Shown here: positions 5,347 through 12,709 of the stretch, one piece after another | Layout: each line of letters opens with the position of its first letter | Numbering within the stretch: position 1 is the stretch's first letter | Source of the DNA: DASPPF01 sp032906705 | GTDB taxonomy: Archaea; Thermoproteota; Nitrososphaeria; Nitrososphaerales; Gagatemarchaeaceae | Reading direction: 5' to 3' | Length of the DNA stretch: 15,027 nt | Assembly (NCBI GenBank): GCA_032906705.1 | Contig: JAJTZC010000033.1 | Span: forward strand, 1-15,027 | The notes under the pieces: model-generated | What the model saw: the letters and a program-made list of their open reading frames with translations, nothing else | Databases searched by the model: none | What the model was told of the DNA's origin: nothing | Position numbers and translations under genes: made by a program

Positions 5347-8300
5347 GTGACGTACATCCGCAAGCTAGAGATGAGAGGGTTCAAGTCGTCTGGTCCCCGC
5401 CCGGTCGTCGTCAACTTCGAGAAGGGGTTCACGGTAGTCACCGGCCCCAACGGCAGCGGCAAATCCAACATCGGGGATGCGATTTTGTTCGCGATAGGCG
5501 AAAACTCACCGAAGGCGTTGAGGGCGGCCAACGGGAAGCTCAGCGGCCTGATATACGACCCGCACAAGGACGAAACGACTGACGTCCAAAAGCCAAAGGA
5601 ATGCAGAGTTACCCTCCAGTTCGACAACTCCGACAGAACGATTCCGGTCGACTCCGACTCTGTGACGGTAACCAGAGAGCTGAGGGAGGACGGAGAGAAC
5701 GTCTACTACCTGAACGGGAAGAAGACGACGAGGGGCAACCTCACCGAGCTGCTTGACCTCGCCGGGCTGTCCCCCGGTGGTCTAAATGTGGTCACCCAAG
5801 GGGCGTCATCTGGGGTGGCCGAAATGAGCCTAGATGAGAAAAGGAAGATGATAGAGGGCGTAGTCGGCATAGCGAAGTTTGATGAGAGGAAGGCCGAGGC
5901 ATTAAGGACCCTGAGCGCCGCGGACCAGAAAATAGAGGTTGCAATGGCCCGTATCGGCGAGCAGAGGGCCGTTCTCGACTCTCTTGACACGCAGAGGAAC
6001 GACATGGTTCGATTCAACCTGGTCGAGAACCAGATCACTTGGCTGAACGCGGTCCAAACCTCAAAGAGAATCGAAGACCTGAAGGGCCGATTATCATCGC
6101 TAAAGGCTCAGGAGCTGGAGGCGAACGCGAAGCTCGCAGAGTTGAACCGGCGGCACGCAGACTATGAGGCCCGCGTCACCGAGATGGAGAATGAGAAGAA
6201 CAAGTTCATCGTCGACGTGATTCAGGGCGGAGGTTCCGCGCCTACCGAACTAAGCGTCCGACTGCAGGGAGTAAGCGCGGAGCTGGACGCCTTCGTCGCA
6301 GAATTGCAGAGAGCAGAGAGCGACGTGCGCGAACTCGAGGAAGAACAGGTGCCGACCCTGAAGAATAACGTCTCGATAAAGCGGGGAGAGGCGAGGGCGA
6401 GCGAGGCGGCCGTGAGCCGGCTCACCAACGAGGTAGCCAAGCTCGAGGGGAAGCGCGAGGAGCTTACGCAAAGGCTGAAGGTTTTCTTCAAGGCAAGCGA
6501 GGAACTCAGAAGAACAAACGAAAAGAACGTGAGGCAAGCAGCGAAGGCACAAGTGAGGTTGGCGGACCTCGCCGAGCAGCAGAATGACATTGAACGGAAG
6601 ATAAGCTCGACCACCTACACTCTCGAGGAGAACAAGAAAGGCCGAGATGAGCGGAAGACCGGGTTGGACGAGTACACCGAGATGCTGACCAGGTTCGAGA
6701 CCAAGACAAAGGAGCTGATGGAACTTCACGCTAGCTCGACCAACGACCTTGGGGCGATTGAAGGAGACATCTCCGAGAGGGAAGAGAAGAGAGATCAACT
6801 CATCGCATCGATTGAGGCGGCCTCGAGGATCCTGGAGAAGGCGACAACCGAGGTTTCCAAAGAGGAGGCCTTCAGGAAGATATCCGAGAGCATAGCTGGC
6901 GAGAGGGTCGGGCAGGTCAAACTCCAGGAGGCATGCGAGAACGGGGCTGTGCCGGGATATGTGGGCAGACTCGGTCAGCTGGTCAAGTATCCACAGACGC
7001 ACACGCGCGCGGTTCAGGCTGTGATGGGAAGGTGGCTCGGGGCATTCATAGTCGAGGACCTGCGCTCGATGACCCACCTGATCAAGGCTGCAAAAGCTCT
7101 GGGCGCAAGGGCCTATTCCGTAATCCCGCTCAGCGAGGTTGCGGAAAGCTCCTCGATATCCGTCCCCAAGTCTCCGGGGGTCATCGGGGCACTTTCGAGA
7201 GCGCTGAAGTGTGACGATGAGTTCATCGCTCTCGTAAACTTCCTCGCGGGTGACACAGTCCTGGTGGAGAGCGAGCCTGTAGGGTACCTGATGGCATCGG
7301 AGGGAGTCCGGGCCGTCACCCTCGGAGGGGACCTGTTCGAGCCAGGAGGCAAGGCCTTCACCTTCGGCTACCAGGAAGTCCTCATCAACCTCATGGAGGG
7401 TCTCGAGAACATCGAAGGCGCGAGCGAAATCGAAGACGCGGTAGGCGCGCTGAAAAACGCGATATCCCGCAGGCGCTCAGAGCTCCAGGGACTAGAGTCC
7501 GAGTCCAAGTCTCTGCTCAAGGAGAGGCTCAGGAAGCTCGTCGACGTGACCTCGCTCAAGGCCGAGTCCGCGTCCTACAACGCCATGGCTGCGAGGTACA
7601 GGGGCATCTACAGGAGCATGAACCTGCAATACCAGGAGAAGGCGAAGAGGGTCGAGAGAGAGGAGTCGAAGCTCAAGATCTACACTGACAGGAAGGATTC
7701 GCTGATCAGAGGAGTCAATGCCCTCCGGGGGATGATCGAAGAGAGCCAATCGCTCGGGCTCGACTCAATGCTCGCAGAACTTGATGGAGAGAAAAAATCA
7801 GTTTCCGACGAGATCGACACACTGAGGGACCAGATATCAGACGCTAACCTAAGACTCTCGGTCGAAAAATCAAACATGGAGAACGTAGTCATGATGTCGT
7901 TAGAGAGAAACGAGAATGACCTGAGGCTGGCGCTGGACGACCTGTCGAAGCTGAAACCATTCACAAAGGACGCGCCGAAGAAGATGAAGGAGCTGTCGGA
8001 GGAGAAGAAGGACCTCGAGGCACAGATTCAGAAGCTGGTTGAGTCCTCGAAGAACAGCCAGCCAGTGCTCGACGAATACGACACCAAGGTCAAGCGGCTC
8101 AAGGAGGAAAGGGACTCAATTGGAAGATCAGTCGCGGAATCACAGAAGGAGCTCTTCTCTGTCGCCAATCACTTGACATCAATCCAGGAGAAGGTCGAGG
8201 AGGCGGTTGGCAGCCTGAGGATCCTCGGTTACACCGAAGAGCCTGAGGTCTTTGAAGAGAGCGACCAGCTTCTCGCCGCTCTCCAGGAAGAGCACAAGCA

Positions 8301-8913
8301 GGTCTCGTCGTCCGTCAACAAGGCCGCGGACAGGCAGTACCGGGACATGTACGTCGGATACAAGAATCTCTCGACCAGAAACAACGAACTGGAAAAAGAG
8401 CGAGTCTCGATCATAAGATTCATCGAGAGCGTGGAGTCCGAGAAGAGGAAGGTCTTCGTGGGCGCCTTCGAGAGGATAAACGCGGAGTTCAAAACGATTT
8501 TCAACAGGCTGACTGGAGGAGAAGCCTGGCTCGAGCTGGAAAAGCCAGACGAGATTTTCACCGGTGGGGTCAGGCTGCTGGCCAAATTCGGCACCAAGCC
8601 GCCGTGGGAATCGCTTTCGCTGAGCGGAGGCGAGAAGGCTGTCTCGGGAGTCTCGCTCATACTGGCAATGCAGGGAGTCCAGCCGCAACCCTTCTACCTC
8701 TTCGACGAGATTGATTCTGCACTCGACGGGGTCAACTCCGGCAACCTTGCCACTTTCCTGAAGGAGAGGTCGCTGACTGCGCAGATAGTCGCGATGTCGC
8801 TCAGGGACGTGTTCGTGGAGCAAAGCAGCATGACCTACGGAGTCTACTCGGCTGGGGGCATATCGCGCATCGTCCACTACAAGCCCGCGGAGGCGACCGT
8901 GAGCGTTGGCTGA
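5347..8913 (+). CDS. smc: Chromosome segregation ATPase SMC
   Basis: A 1188-residue subunit of the SMC-ScpAB complex that compacts and segregates the chromosome. Domains: N-terminal ATPase half with IRKLEMRGFKS and Walker A GPNGSGKS (residues 33-40); long coiled coil (about 170-520); hinge (about 533-675, starting PGYVGRLGQL); return coiled coil (about 690-1040); C-terminal ATPase half with signature LSLSGGEKA (S1093, G1094, G1095) and Walker B FYLFDEIDSALD (D1120, E1121). The usual bacterial ITH switch is instead VAMSLRD, like the SLR motif of eukaryotic SMC2/SMC4. The first coiled coil is broken by QGGGSAPTELSVRLQ (293-307), the segment that recurs at 1669-1714. The GTG start was chosen because the conserved N-terminus begins there; AGAGGAAG lies upstream. 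The stop overlaps scpA by 8 bases. Confidence 0.97.
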   Translation: MTYIRKLEMRGFKSSGPRPVVVNFEKGFTVVTGPNGSGKSNIGDAILFAIGENSPKALRAANGKLSGLIYDPHKDETTDVQKPKECRVTLQFDNSDRTIPVDSDSVTVTRELREDGENVYYLNGKKTTRGNLTELLDLAGLSPGGLNVVTQGASSGVAEMSLDEKRKMIEGVVGIAKFDERKAEALRTLSAADQKIEVAMARIGEQRAVLDSLDTQRNDMVRFNLVENQITWLNAVQTSKRIEDLKGRLSSLKAQELEANAKLAELNRRHADYEARVTEMENEKNKFIVDVIQGGGSAPTELSVRLQGVSAELDAFVAELQRAESDVRELEEEQVPTLKNNVSIKRGEARASEAAVSRLTNEVAKLEGKREELTQRLKVFFKASEELRRTNEKNVRQAAKAQVRLADLAEQQNDIERKISSTTYTLEENKKGRDERKTGLDEYTEMLTRFETKTKELMELHASSTNDLGAIEGDISEREEKRDQLIASIEAASRILEKATTEVSKEEAFRKISESIAGERVGQVKLQEACENGAVPGYVGRLGQLVKYPQTHTRAVQAVMGRWLGAFIVEDLRSMTHLIKAAKALGARAYSVIPLSEVAESSSISVPKSPGVIGALSRALKCDDEFIALVNFLAGDTVLVESEPVGYLMASEGVRAVTLGGDLFEPGGKAFTFGYQEVLINLMEGLENIEGASEIEDAVGALKNAISRRRSELQGLESESKSLLKERLRKLVDVTSLKAESASYNAMAARYRGIYRSMNLQYQEKAKRVEREESKLKIYTDRKDSLIRGVNALRGMIEESQSLGLDSMLAELDGEKKSVSDEIDTLRDQISDANLRLSVEKSNMENVVMMSLERNENDLRLALDDLSKLKPFTKDAPKKMKELSEEKKDLEAQIQKLVESSKNSQPVLDEYDTKVKRLKEERDSIGRSVAESQKELFSVANHLTSIQEKVEEAVGSLRILGYTEEPEVFEESDQLLAALQEEHKQVSSSVNKAADRQYRDMYVGYKNLSTRNNELEKERVSIIRFIESVESEKRKVFVGAFERINAEFKTIFNRLTGGEAWLELEKPDEIFTGGVRLLAKFGTKPPWESLSLSGGEKAVSGVSLILAMQGVQPQPFYLFDEIDSALDGVNSGNLATFLKERSLTAQIVAMSLRDVFVEQSSMTYGVYSAGGISRIVHYKPAEATVSVG

Positions 8914-9571
8914 CAGGTCTATCTTCTCTAGGCCGCCGCTGAACGTGTTGGTCGACCCCTCGCTCGTCAGCCGCAAGAGCCCTTGGACCATCAACCTCTC
9001 TGAGCTCCTCGAGCTCTTCCTGCAGGCTATCACCAAGACAGACCTGATTGACATGAGGGCAGCAGGCACCGCCGCGCTCTCATCAGCCACGATCTACCGC
9101 CTGAAGGTGGAGACTCTCTTCCTGTTCGAGAAATTGCGCGCCCAGCGGCAGCTCGTAGACGCTTCGGAGCCACCGGCGATGATCGTCATGCCCTTCAGAT
9201 ACGAAGTGTATTCTACCAATATAGACGAGCTCTTCGAGGAGCTCACGCACATACTCCAGCAGATTGTTCTCGACCGGGAGAGCGGCGCGGACCAGAGCCT
9301 CCTGCCAGTCGAGGATCTGACCCCCCCGAACATGGACAACTACATGATATCGCTGCAGTCGATGCGTGGGGAGTTCAGGAAGATACTGATCGAAAGGCTG
9401 GGGGCCACGGGCAGGGCAATGCTGACGGACCTGATCAGGGGTCTGAGACCCATCGATGCCGCGCGCGTCTTCATCCTCCTCCTCTTTGCCGCCAACACGG
9501 GCGAGGTCGTAATCAATCAGGAGGAGCAGGACACGGACATGCTTGTCGTGTCGGTGGGCCAGCTTGAGTGA
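8906..9571 (+). CDS. scpA: Kleisin subunit ScpA of the SMC complex
   Basis: A 221-residue kleisin that bridges the two SMC heads and binds ScpB. The N-terminal part reads NVLVDPSLVSRKSPWTINLSELLELFLQAI, like the ScpA start (lxxLLxLI), followed by helices with RAAGTAALSSATIYRLKVETLFLFE (the ScpA A-SSxLLxxKSxxLL pattern). The C-terminal winged-helix region ends IDAARVFILLLFAANTGEVVINQEE, matching the family's xVvxFLAlLeLxkxgxvxxxQ. The middle linker is variable, as usual. The TTG start overlaps the smc stop by 8 bases (TTGGCTGA), which marks translational coupling. It lies between smc and scpB, the classic order, so the assignment rests on both sequence and context. Confidence 0.9.
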   Translation: MADRSIFSRPPLNVLVDPSLVSRKSPWTINLSELLELFLQAITKTDLIDMRAAGTAALSSATIYRLKVETLFLFEKLRAQRQLVDASEPPAMIVMPFRYEVYSTNIDELFEELTHILQQIVLDRESGADQSLLPVEDLTPPNMDNYMISLQSMRGEFRKILIERLGATGRAMLTDLIRGLRPIDAARVFILLLFAANTGEVVINQEEQDTDMLVVSVGQLE

Positions 9572-10169
9572 AGCGCCAAGCAAACTGCAACTGCAGGAAC
9601 CTCCCGACGTACTGGAGGGAAAGCAATCAAAGGAAGAAGCGCAGGAAGAGAAGCAGTCAAAGGACATGGTCGCGAAGGTCGAGGCCGCCCTCTACTCTGC
9701 CGGAAGGCCGCTCGACGCCGAACAACTGGCGAAGGCCGCGGGGACAGTCTCCGCCAGAAAGGCCATGATGATTGCGAGGGATATCCAGAAGGCGGTCAAC
9801 ACATCGATGCGGGCTCTGGAAGTGGTCGAGTATCCTGGCCCTCGCTTTGCGATGCAGCTCCGGGCCGATTTCACCCAGGTGGCCAGGAAATTCGCGACCA
9901 GGCCGCTGCTTTCAAAGGCAGCCCTCCGGACGCTTTCCTACATCGCGTACTTCCAACCGATAACCTCGAGCGAGCTCGTCCTCAGGAGGTCCTCCTCAGT
10001 CTACGAACACTTGAGAGAGCTGCAAGACGTCGGCTTCGTCATCTGGGAGAGGCAAGGGAGGGGACGAGCCTTCCGCACGACGAGCAGGTTCTCCGACTAC
10101 TTCGGTCTGAGTTCAGACGTGGACGCGATGAAGAAGCAGCTGAAAGGCAGGGGCCTCACCCTCAGCTAG
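9564..10169 (+). CDS. scpB: Winged-helix subunit ScpB of the SMC complex
   Basis: A 201-residue partner of ScpA with two winged-helix domains. After an acidic/lysine N-terminal tail of about 33 residues with repeated KQSK, domain 1 starts MVAKVEAALYSAGRPLDAEQLAKA, matching the ScpB start (xxxxEAxLFxxgxPlxxxxLA); VEYPGPRFAMQLRADF is the beta wing. Domain 2 has LSKAALRTLSYIAYFQPITSSEL, matching LSxaAlEtLAiIAYxQPiTrxEi, and ends with GRAFRTTSRFSDYFGL (xGRPxLYxTTxxFLxyFGL). TTG 9564 was chosen over TTG 9543: it gives an 8-base TTGAGTGA overlap with scpA, the same geometry as at the smc-scpA junction. Confidence 0.93.
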   Translation: MSEAPSKLQLQEPPDVLEGKQSKEEAQEEKQSKDMVAKVEAALYSAGRPLDAEQLAKAAGTVSARKAMMIARDIQKAVNTSMRALEVVEYPGPRFAMQLRADFTQVARKFATRPLLSKAALRTLSYIAYFQPITSSELVLRRSSSVYEHLRELQDVGFVIWERQGRGRAFRTTSRFSDYFGLSSDVDAMKKQLKGRGLTLS

Positions 10170-10180
10170 CTCCTGGCAAA

Positions 10181-10210
10181 ACCCTTAACATCGGGGCGGG
10201 TTTGGCGCCC
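10181..10210 (+). promoter_or_regulatory. Weak TATA box and hairpin before S8e
   Basis: CCCTTAACA (10183-10190) is a poor TATA-like box that would start transcription near 10211. Just after it, GGGCG (10194-10198) pairs with CGCCC (10206-10210) around the loop GGTTTGG. The hairpin could end part of the scp transcript or sit in the leader of a readthrough mRNA; no T-run follows. Confidence 0.3.
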
Positions 10211-10230
10211 TTCCGAAAGGTAATGATGCT

Positions 10231-10617
10231 TTGACGAGATCAATAGAGAACATGAAGAAGAGCAAGTCCACAGGCGGCAAGTCCCACCCGAGCAGGGGGC
10301 GGCGGGCCTTTGAGAAGGACAGCTACGCATTCGAGCCGGTCGTGGGGCCCACGGCGAGGAGGTTCACAAGGACCAGGGGAGGGAGGCTCACGGCGGGAAT
10401 CGTTGCGGCCGACACAGCGAACGTCTCTGATAGCTCGGGAAAGGCGACGAAGTCCAAGATCCTAAGGGTGAAGAGGAGCCCGGCCAACAGGGACTACGAG
10501 CGCCGGGGAGTCATCACCAAGGGAGCGGTGCTGGAGACAGAGGCCGGGGAAGCGAAGGTGACCTCGAGACCGACGGACGACGGCGTGGTCAACGCAGTGC
10601 TGACCAAGCAGAAATGA
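10231..10617 (+). CDS. rps8e: 30S ribosomal protein S8e
   Basis: A 128-residue protein of the archaeal/eukaryotic small ribosomal subunit that binds 16S rRNA. The family outline is clear: KSTGGKSHPSRGRRAFEKDS, EPVVGPTARRFTRTRGG, then the very conserved RSPANRDYERRGVITKGA and ETEAGEAKVTSRP, ending DGVVNAVLTKQ. The N-terminal MTRSIENMKK form resembles thaumarchaeal S8e more than the euryarchaeal WQGRS form (from memory). TTG 10231 keeps this N-terminus; the two ATGs at 10223 and 10226 lie in another frame and meet a stop after Leu. AAAGG at 10216-10220 can serve as ribosome site. Its stop overlaps SRP19 as ATGA. Confidence 0.95.
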   Translation: MTRSIENMKKSKSTGGKSHPSRGRRAFEKDSYAFEPVVGPTARRFTRTRGGRLTAGIVAADTANVSDSSGKATKSKILRVKRSPANRDYERRGVITKGAVLETEAGEAKVTSRPTDDGVVNAVLTKQK

Positions 10618-10937
10618 AAGACTACGAGCGCTACGTAGTCTGGCTTGACTACTTCGACTCCGAACTCAAGCGAAACCAGGGCCGGCGAGTCCCTCTCAGC
10701 ACTTCCACGAAGGCTCCGAACCTCGACGAGCTGAACGAGGCATGCAGGCGATTGAACCTGCAGCCCGCCCCGCAAAAAGCGGTCTTCCCCAGGGCAGGGA
10801 GGCGCGACTCGGGCTACGTCTCCGTGAGGAAAGTGAAGCCGAAGAACTCTCTGCTCTCTAAGATTGCGCGGGAACTCTCCGTCGTCAGGGGCCAGTCAGC
10901 AAGAAAGCAAGGACAGGCGAGGTCCCAGAAAAAATGA
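10614..10937 (+). CDS. srp19: Signal recognition particle protein SRP19
   Basis: A 107-residue RNA-binding protein that fixes helices 6 and 8 of 7S RNA so that SRP54 can bind, for co-translational membrane targeting. The start YERYVVWLDYFDSELKRNQGR corresponds to the family's xxxxVWPxYiDxxxsrxxGRrvPxxxA, followed by VPLSTSTKAPNLDELNEACRRL and FPRAGRRDSGYVSVR (the G-RVxV strand), and it ends with a lysine-rich tail as usual. The ATG overlaps the S8e stop by 4 bases (ATGA), so the two are co-translated. The conserved Trp is kept; the following Pro is replaced by Leu. Confidence 0.92.
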   Translation: MKDYERYVVWLDYFDSELKRNQGRRVPLSTSTKAPNLDELNEACRRLNLQPAPQKAVFPRAGRRDSGYVSVRKVKPKNSLLSKIARELSVVRGQSARKQGQARSQKK

Positions 10938-10948
10938 AAACCTCGGCA

Positions 10949-10958
10949 ACGTTTAAAG
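10949..10958 (+). promoter_or_regulatory. TATA box for gar1-TFB transcript
   Basis: CGTTTAAAGG has a consensus TTTAAA core at 10952-10957. Counting 25-28 bases gives a start near 10980-10983, right at the TTG (10984) of gar1. This is the best TATA box in the core region and implies a leaderless transcript that separates gar1-TFB-TFE-beta from S8e-SRP19. Confidence 0.65.
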
Positions 10959-10983
10959 GTGAGAAGTTCGGTCTCGAACTTTC

Positions 10984-11205
10984 TTGCTGCAGGTTGGTTT
11001 CATTCTTCACAAAGCAAAGAGCGGACGGCTCATCGTACGTCTCTCGAGAGAAGTGAGGCCAGGCTCGTTCCTCGTCGACGACAAGGGAAGGAAGATGGGA
11101 AAGGTGCTGGAGCTCATCGGGCCCGTGCGGGCGCCATACGCGTCTGTCGTTCCGTCAACTGACAAGGTCGGCAGGGACGGAGACCTGGCCTACACACAGG
11201 GGTGA
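10984..11205 (+). CDS. gar1: H/ACA RNP protein Gar1
   Basis: A 73-residue protein of the H/ACA ribonucleoprotein, where it contacts Cbf5 and helps guide-RNA-directed pseudouridylation of rRNA. The single beta-barrel pattern is visible: VGFILHKAKSGRLIVRLS, then VRPGSFLVDDKGRKMGKVLELIGPVRAPYASV, matching the family's GxVxDxxGxxxGxVxdiiGPVxxPYvxV. The length is typical of archaeal Gar1, which lacks the eukaryotic glycine-arginine tails. TTG 10984 is chosen because transcription should begin at that point and no other in-frame start precedes the conserved strand. Its stop overlaps the TFB start as GTGA; adjacency of gar1 and tfb is common in archaea. Confidence 0.93.
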   Translation: MLQVGFILHKAKSGRLIVRLSREVRPGSFLVDDKGRKMGKVLELIGPVRAPYASVVPSTDKVGRDGDLAYTQG

Positions 11206-12152
11206 TTTGGCTGAGCCTCTGGAGCAGCAAGCGGGACGACAGCTTCAGGACATCCTGCCCCGTCTGTGGGAACCGGCTCATCGGCGACACGGAGAAGGGA
11301 GAGCAGGTCTGCCCCACATGCGGATACGTTACCACCGCTCCGGCAGACGGGGGTCCGGAATGGAAGGCCATGGATCTTGAGGAGAAGAACAAACGGGTCA
11401 GGGTCGGGTCGCCTACGACCCTAGCCCTCCACGACTTGGGACTATCGACCGAGATCTCGCGGACGATGCGCGATTCGCACGGAAAGTACCTAGACCCGGC
11501 CATGCGGGCGACCGTGGAGAAGATGAGGAAGTGGCAGAGCCGCACCCGCACGGTCAACAGCGAGGAGAGGGGCCTCGCCAACGTTCTTTCAAAGATAAGC
11601 GAGCTCTGCGAGACACTCAACCTGCCGGACAATGTCGCCGAGACTGCGGCGCAGATTTACAGGACCTCTGCGCGGATGAAGGTGGCGAAGAGCAAATCGA
11701 TACTCGGGATGACCGCAGCAACAGTCTACCTCGCTTGCAGGAAGTGCGGGGTTTCCAGGACGCTGAAGGAGGTTGCACGGGCAGCGAACATGGAGAAGGG
11801 AAACGTCGCGCGATACTTCAGGCTGGTCCTCAAGGAGGTGGAGAAGGATTACGTGCCTCCTCCGTCGGTGGAGAAGTATATTTCAAAACTTGCGAACATG
11901 GCCAAGATCGACCCGCGGGTCGAACACCTTGCTCTCTCCCTATCCAGGAGAACAAACGACTCGAAAATTTCCAGCGGCAAGGCTCCCGCGGGGTTAGCCG
12001 CAGCCTACGTCTACCTTTCGTCTGTGATGGTTGGCGAGCACCTGCCCCAGAGGGAGGTCGCGGACTTCGCCGAAGTGACCGAGGTCACGGTGCGAAACAG
12101 ATGCAGAGAGATACTCGACAACTTCGTCATACGCCAGGAGTTCGGTTCGTGA
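11202..12152 (+). CDS. tfb: Transcription initiation factor B (TFB)
   Basis: A 316-residue general factor that binds TBP-DNA and recruits RNA polymerase. The zinc ribbon has C19, C22, C37 and C40 (CPVCG ... CPTCG). The B-reader/linker reads GPEWKAMDLEEKNKRVRVG and then ALHDLGLSTEIS, matching the family's GPEWRAF..EExxxRxRxG and HDxGLxTxI. Two cyclin repeats follow at about 122-215 (VYLACRKCGVSRTLKEVA) and 225-312, whose last helix-turn-helix (REVADFAEVTEVTVRNRCREI) contacts the BRE. The GTG start lies in a GTGA overlap with gar1; no better start exists before the zinc ribbon. It is followed directly by TFE-beta. Confidence 0.97.
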   Translation: MIWLSLWSSKRDDSFRTSCPVCGNRLIGDTEKGEQVCPTCGYVTTAPADGGPEWKAMDLEEKNKRVRVGSPTTLALHDLGLSTEISRTMRDSHGKYLDPAMRATVEKMRKWQSRTRTVNSEERGLANVLSKISELCETLNLPDNVAETAAQIYRTSARMKVAKSKSILGMTAATVYLACRKCGVSRTLKEVARAANMEKGNVARYFRLVLKEVEKDYVPPPSVEKYISKLANMAKIDPRVEHLALSLSRRTNDSKISSGKAPAGLAAAYVYLSSVMVGEHLPQREVADFAEVTEVTVRNRCREILDNFVIRQEFGS

Positions 12153-12700
12153 TGGTCAAAGAGAAGAAAAAGCCGAAGGCAAAGCAATCCGGGTCGAAGA
12201 AGCAGCCGAGACCGAAAGTGCAACCGAGGCCGAAGGTTAAGGCAAGACTCCCAACGAAGCCGAAGCCAACCAAGAAGGCACCGGCAGAGCCGGTGGAGAG
12301 GACCGAGGAGGAGCTGGTCGATCTGACTTCGAGGGTGTACAAGCTGGTGGTGGAGAGGGGAAAGGACGGCGTGCTCCAGAGCGAAATCTGGAAGGAGCTG
12401 GGATTGACAAGCCGTGACGGTTCGAGGCTCGCGATTCGTCTCGAAAGGAGGGGCCTCATCGGAAGGGTCAAAGTGCTGGAGGAAGGCCGCTGGACCTACA
12501 AGCTCACGCCCCTGCGCTTCCCCACCGACATGGCCTCCATCGAGAAGGCCCCCTGCATCGTTTGCCCGTTCGAGCAGAAGTGCTCAGTCGACGGCGAGAT
12601 CAGCCCATACGTCTGCCCCTGGATCGGCCCTTGGGCAATCGAAGAGATCAAGCGGTCTCAGACCCCGATGGCCCAAGCTGCAACAGTTCCAGTCTCGTAG
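12152..12700 (+). CDS. TFE-beta / Rpc34-like factor with Fe-S cysteines
   Basis: A 182-residue protein matching archaeal TFE-beta, the relative of RNA polymerase III subunit Rpc34/hRPC39. With TFE-alpha it helps open promoter DNA. Residues about 1-47 are a Lys/Pro-rich tail (repeated QPRPKV, TKPKPTKK). A winged helix follows at about 52-120: VYKLVVERGKDGVLQSEIWK, LTSRDGSRLAIRLERRGLI, then a wing. The C-terminus has four cysteines C135, C138, C144 and C155 in CxxCPxxxxC...PxxCP pattern followed by WIGPWAIEEI, as in the [4Fe-4S] domain of TFE-beta (CxxCP...C...isPxxCxYxxxWL). The ATG shares one base with the TFB stop (TGATG); the frame is open far upstream but that part only shadows TFB. Linkage to tfb agrees with the assignment. 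Confidence 0.85.
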   Translation: MVKEKKKPKAKQSGSKKQPRPKVQPRPKVKARLPTKPKPTKKAPAEPVERTEEELVDLTSRVYKLVVERGKDGVLQSEIWKELGLTSRDGSRLAIRLERRGLIGRVKVLEEGRWTYKLTPLRFPTDMASIEKAPCIVCPFEQKCSVDGEISPYVCPWIGPWAIEEIKRSQTPMAQAATVPVS

Positions 12701-12709
12701 GTCGACCGG

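Noticed and set aside
6250..7077. Long minus-strand frame (275 codons) opposite smc
   Set aside because: It mirrors the codon structure of smc, whose domains cover the same stretch, and the protein has no recognisable motif.
8179..9090. Minus-strand frame of 303 codons across the smc-scpA junction
   Set aside because: Shadow of two confidently identified genes; Leu/Arg-rich composition typical of antisense frames in GC-rich DNA.
11531..12151. N-terminal extension of TFE-beta through the tfb gene
   Set aside because: The upstream frame is open only because it shadows tfb; TFE-beta-like sequence begins after the ATG at 12152, which abuts the tfb stop.
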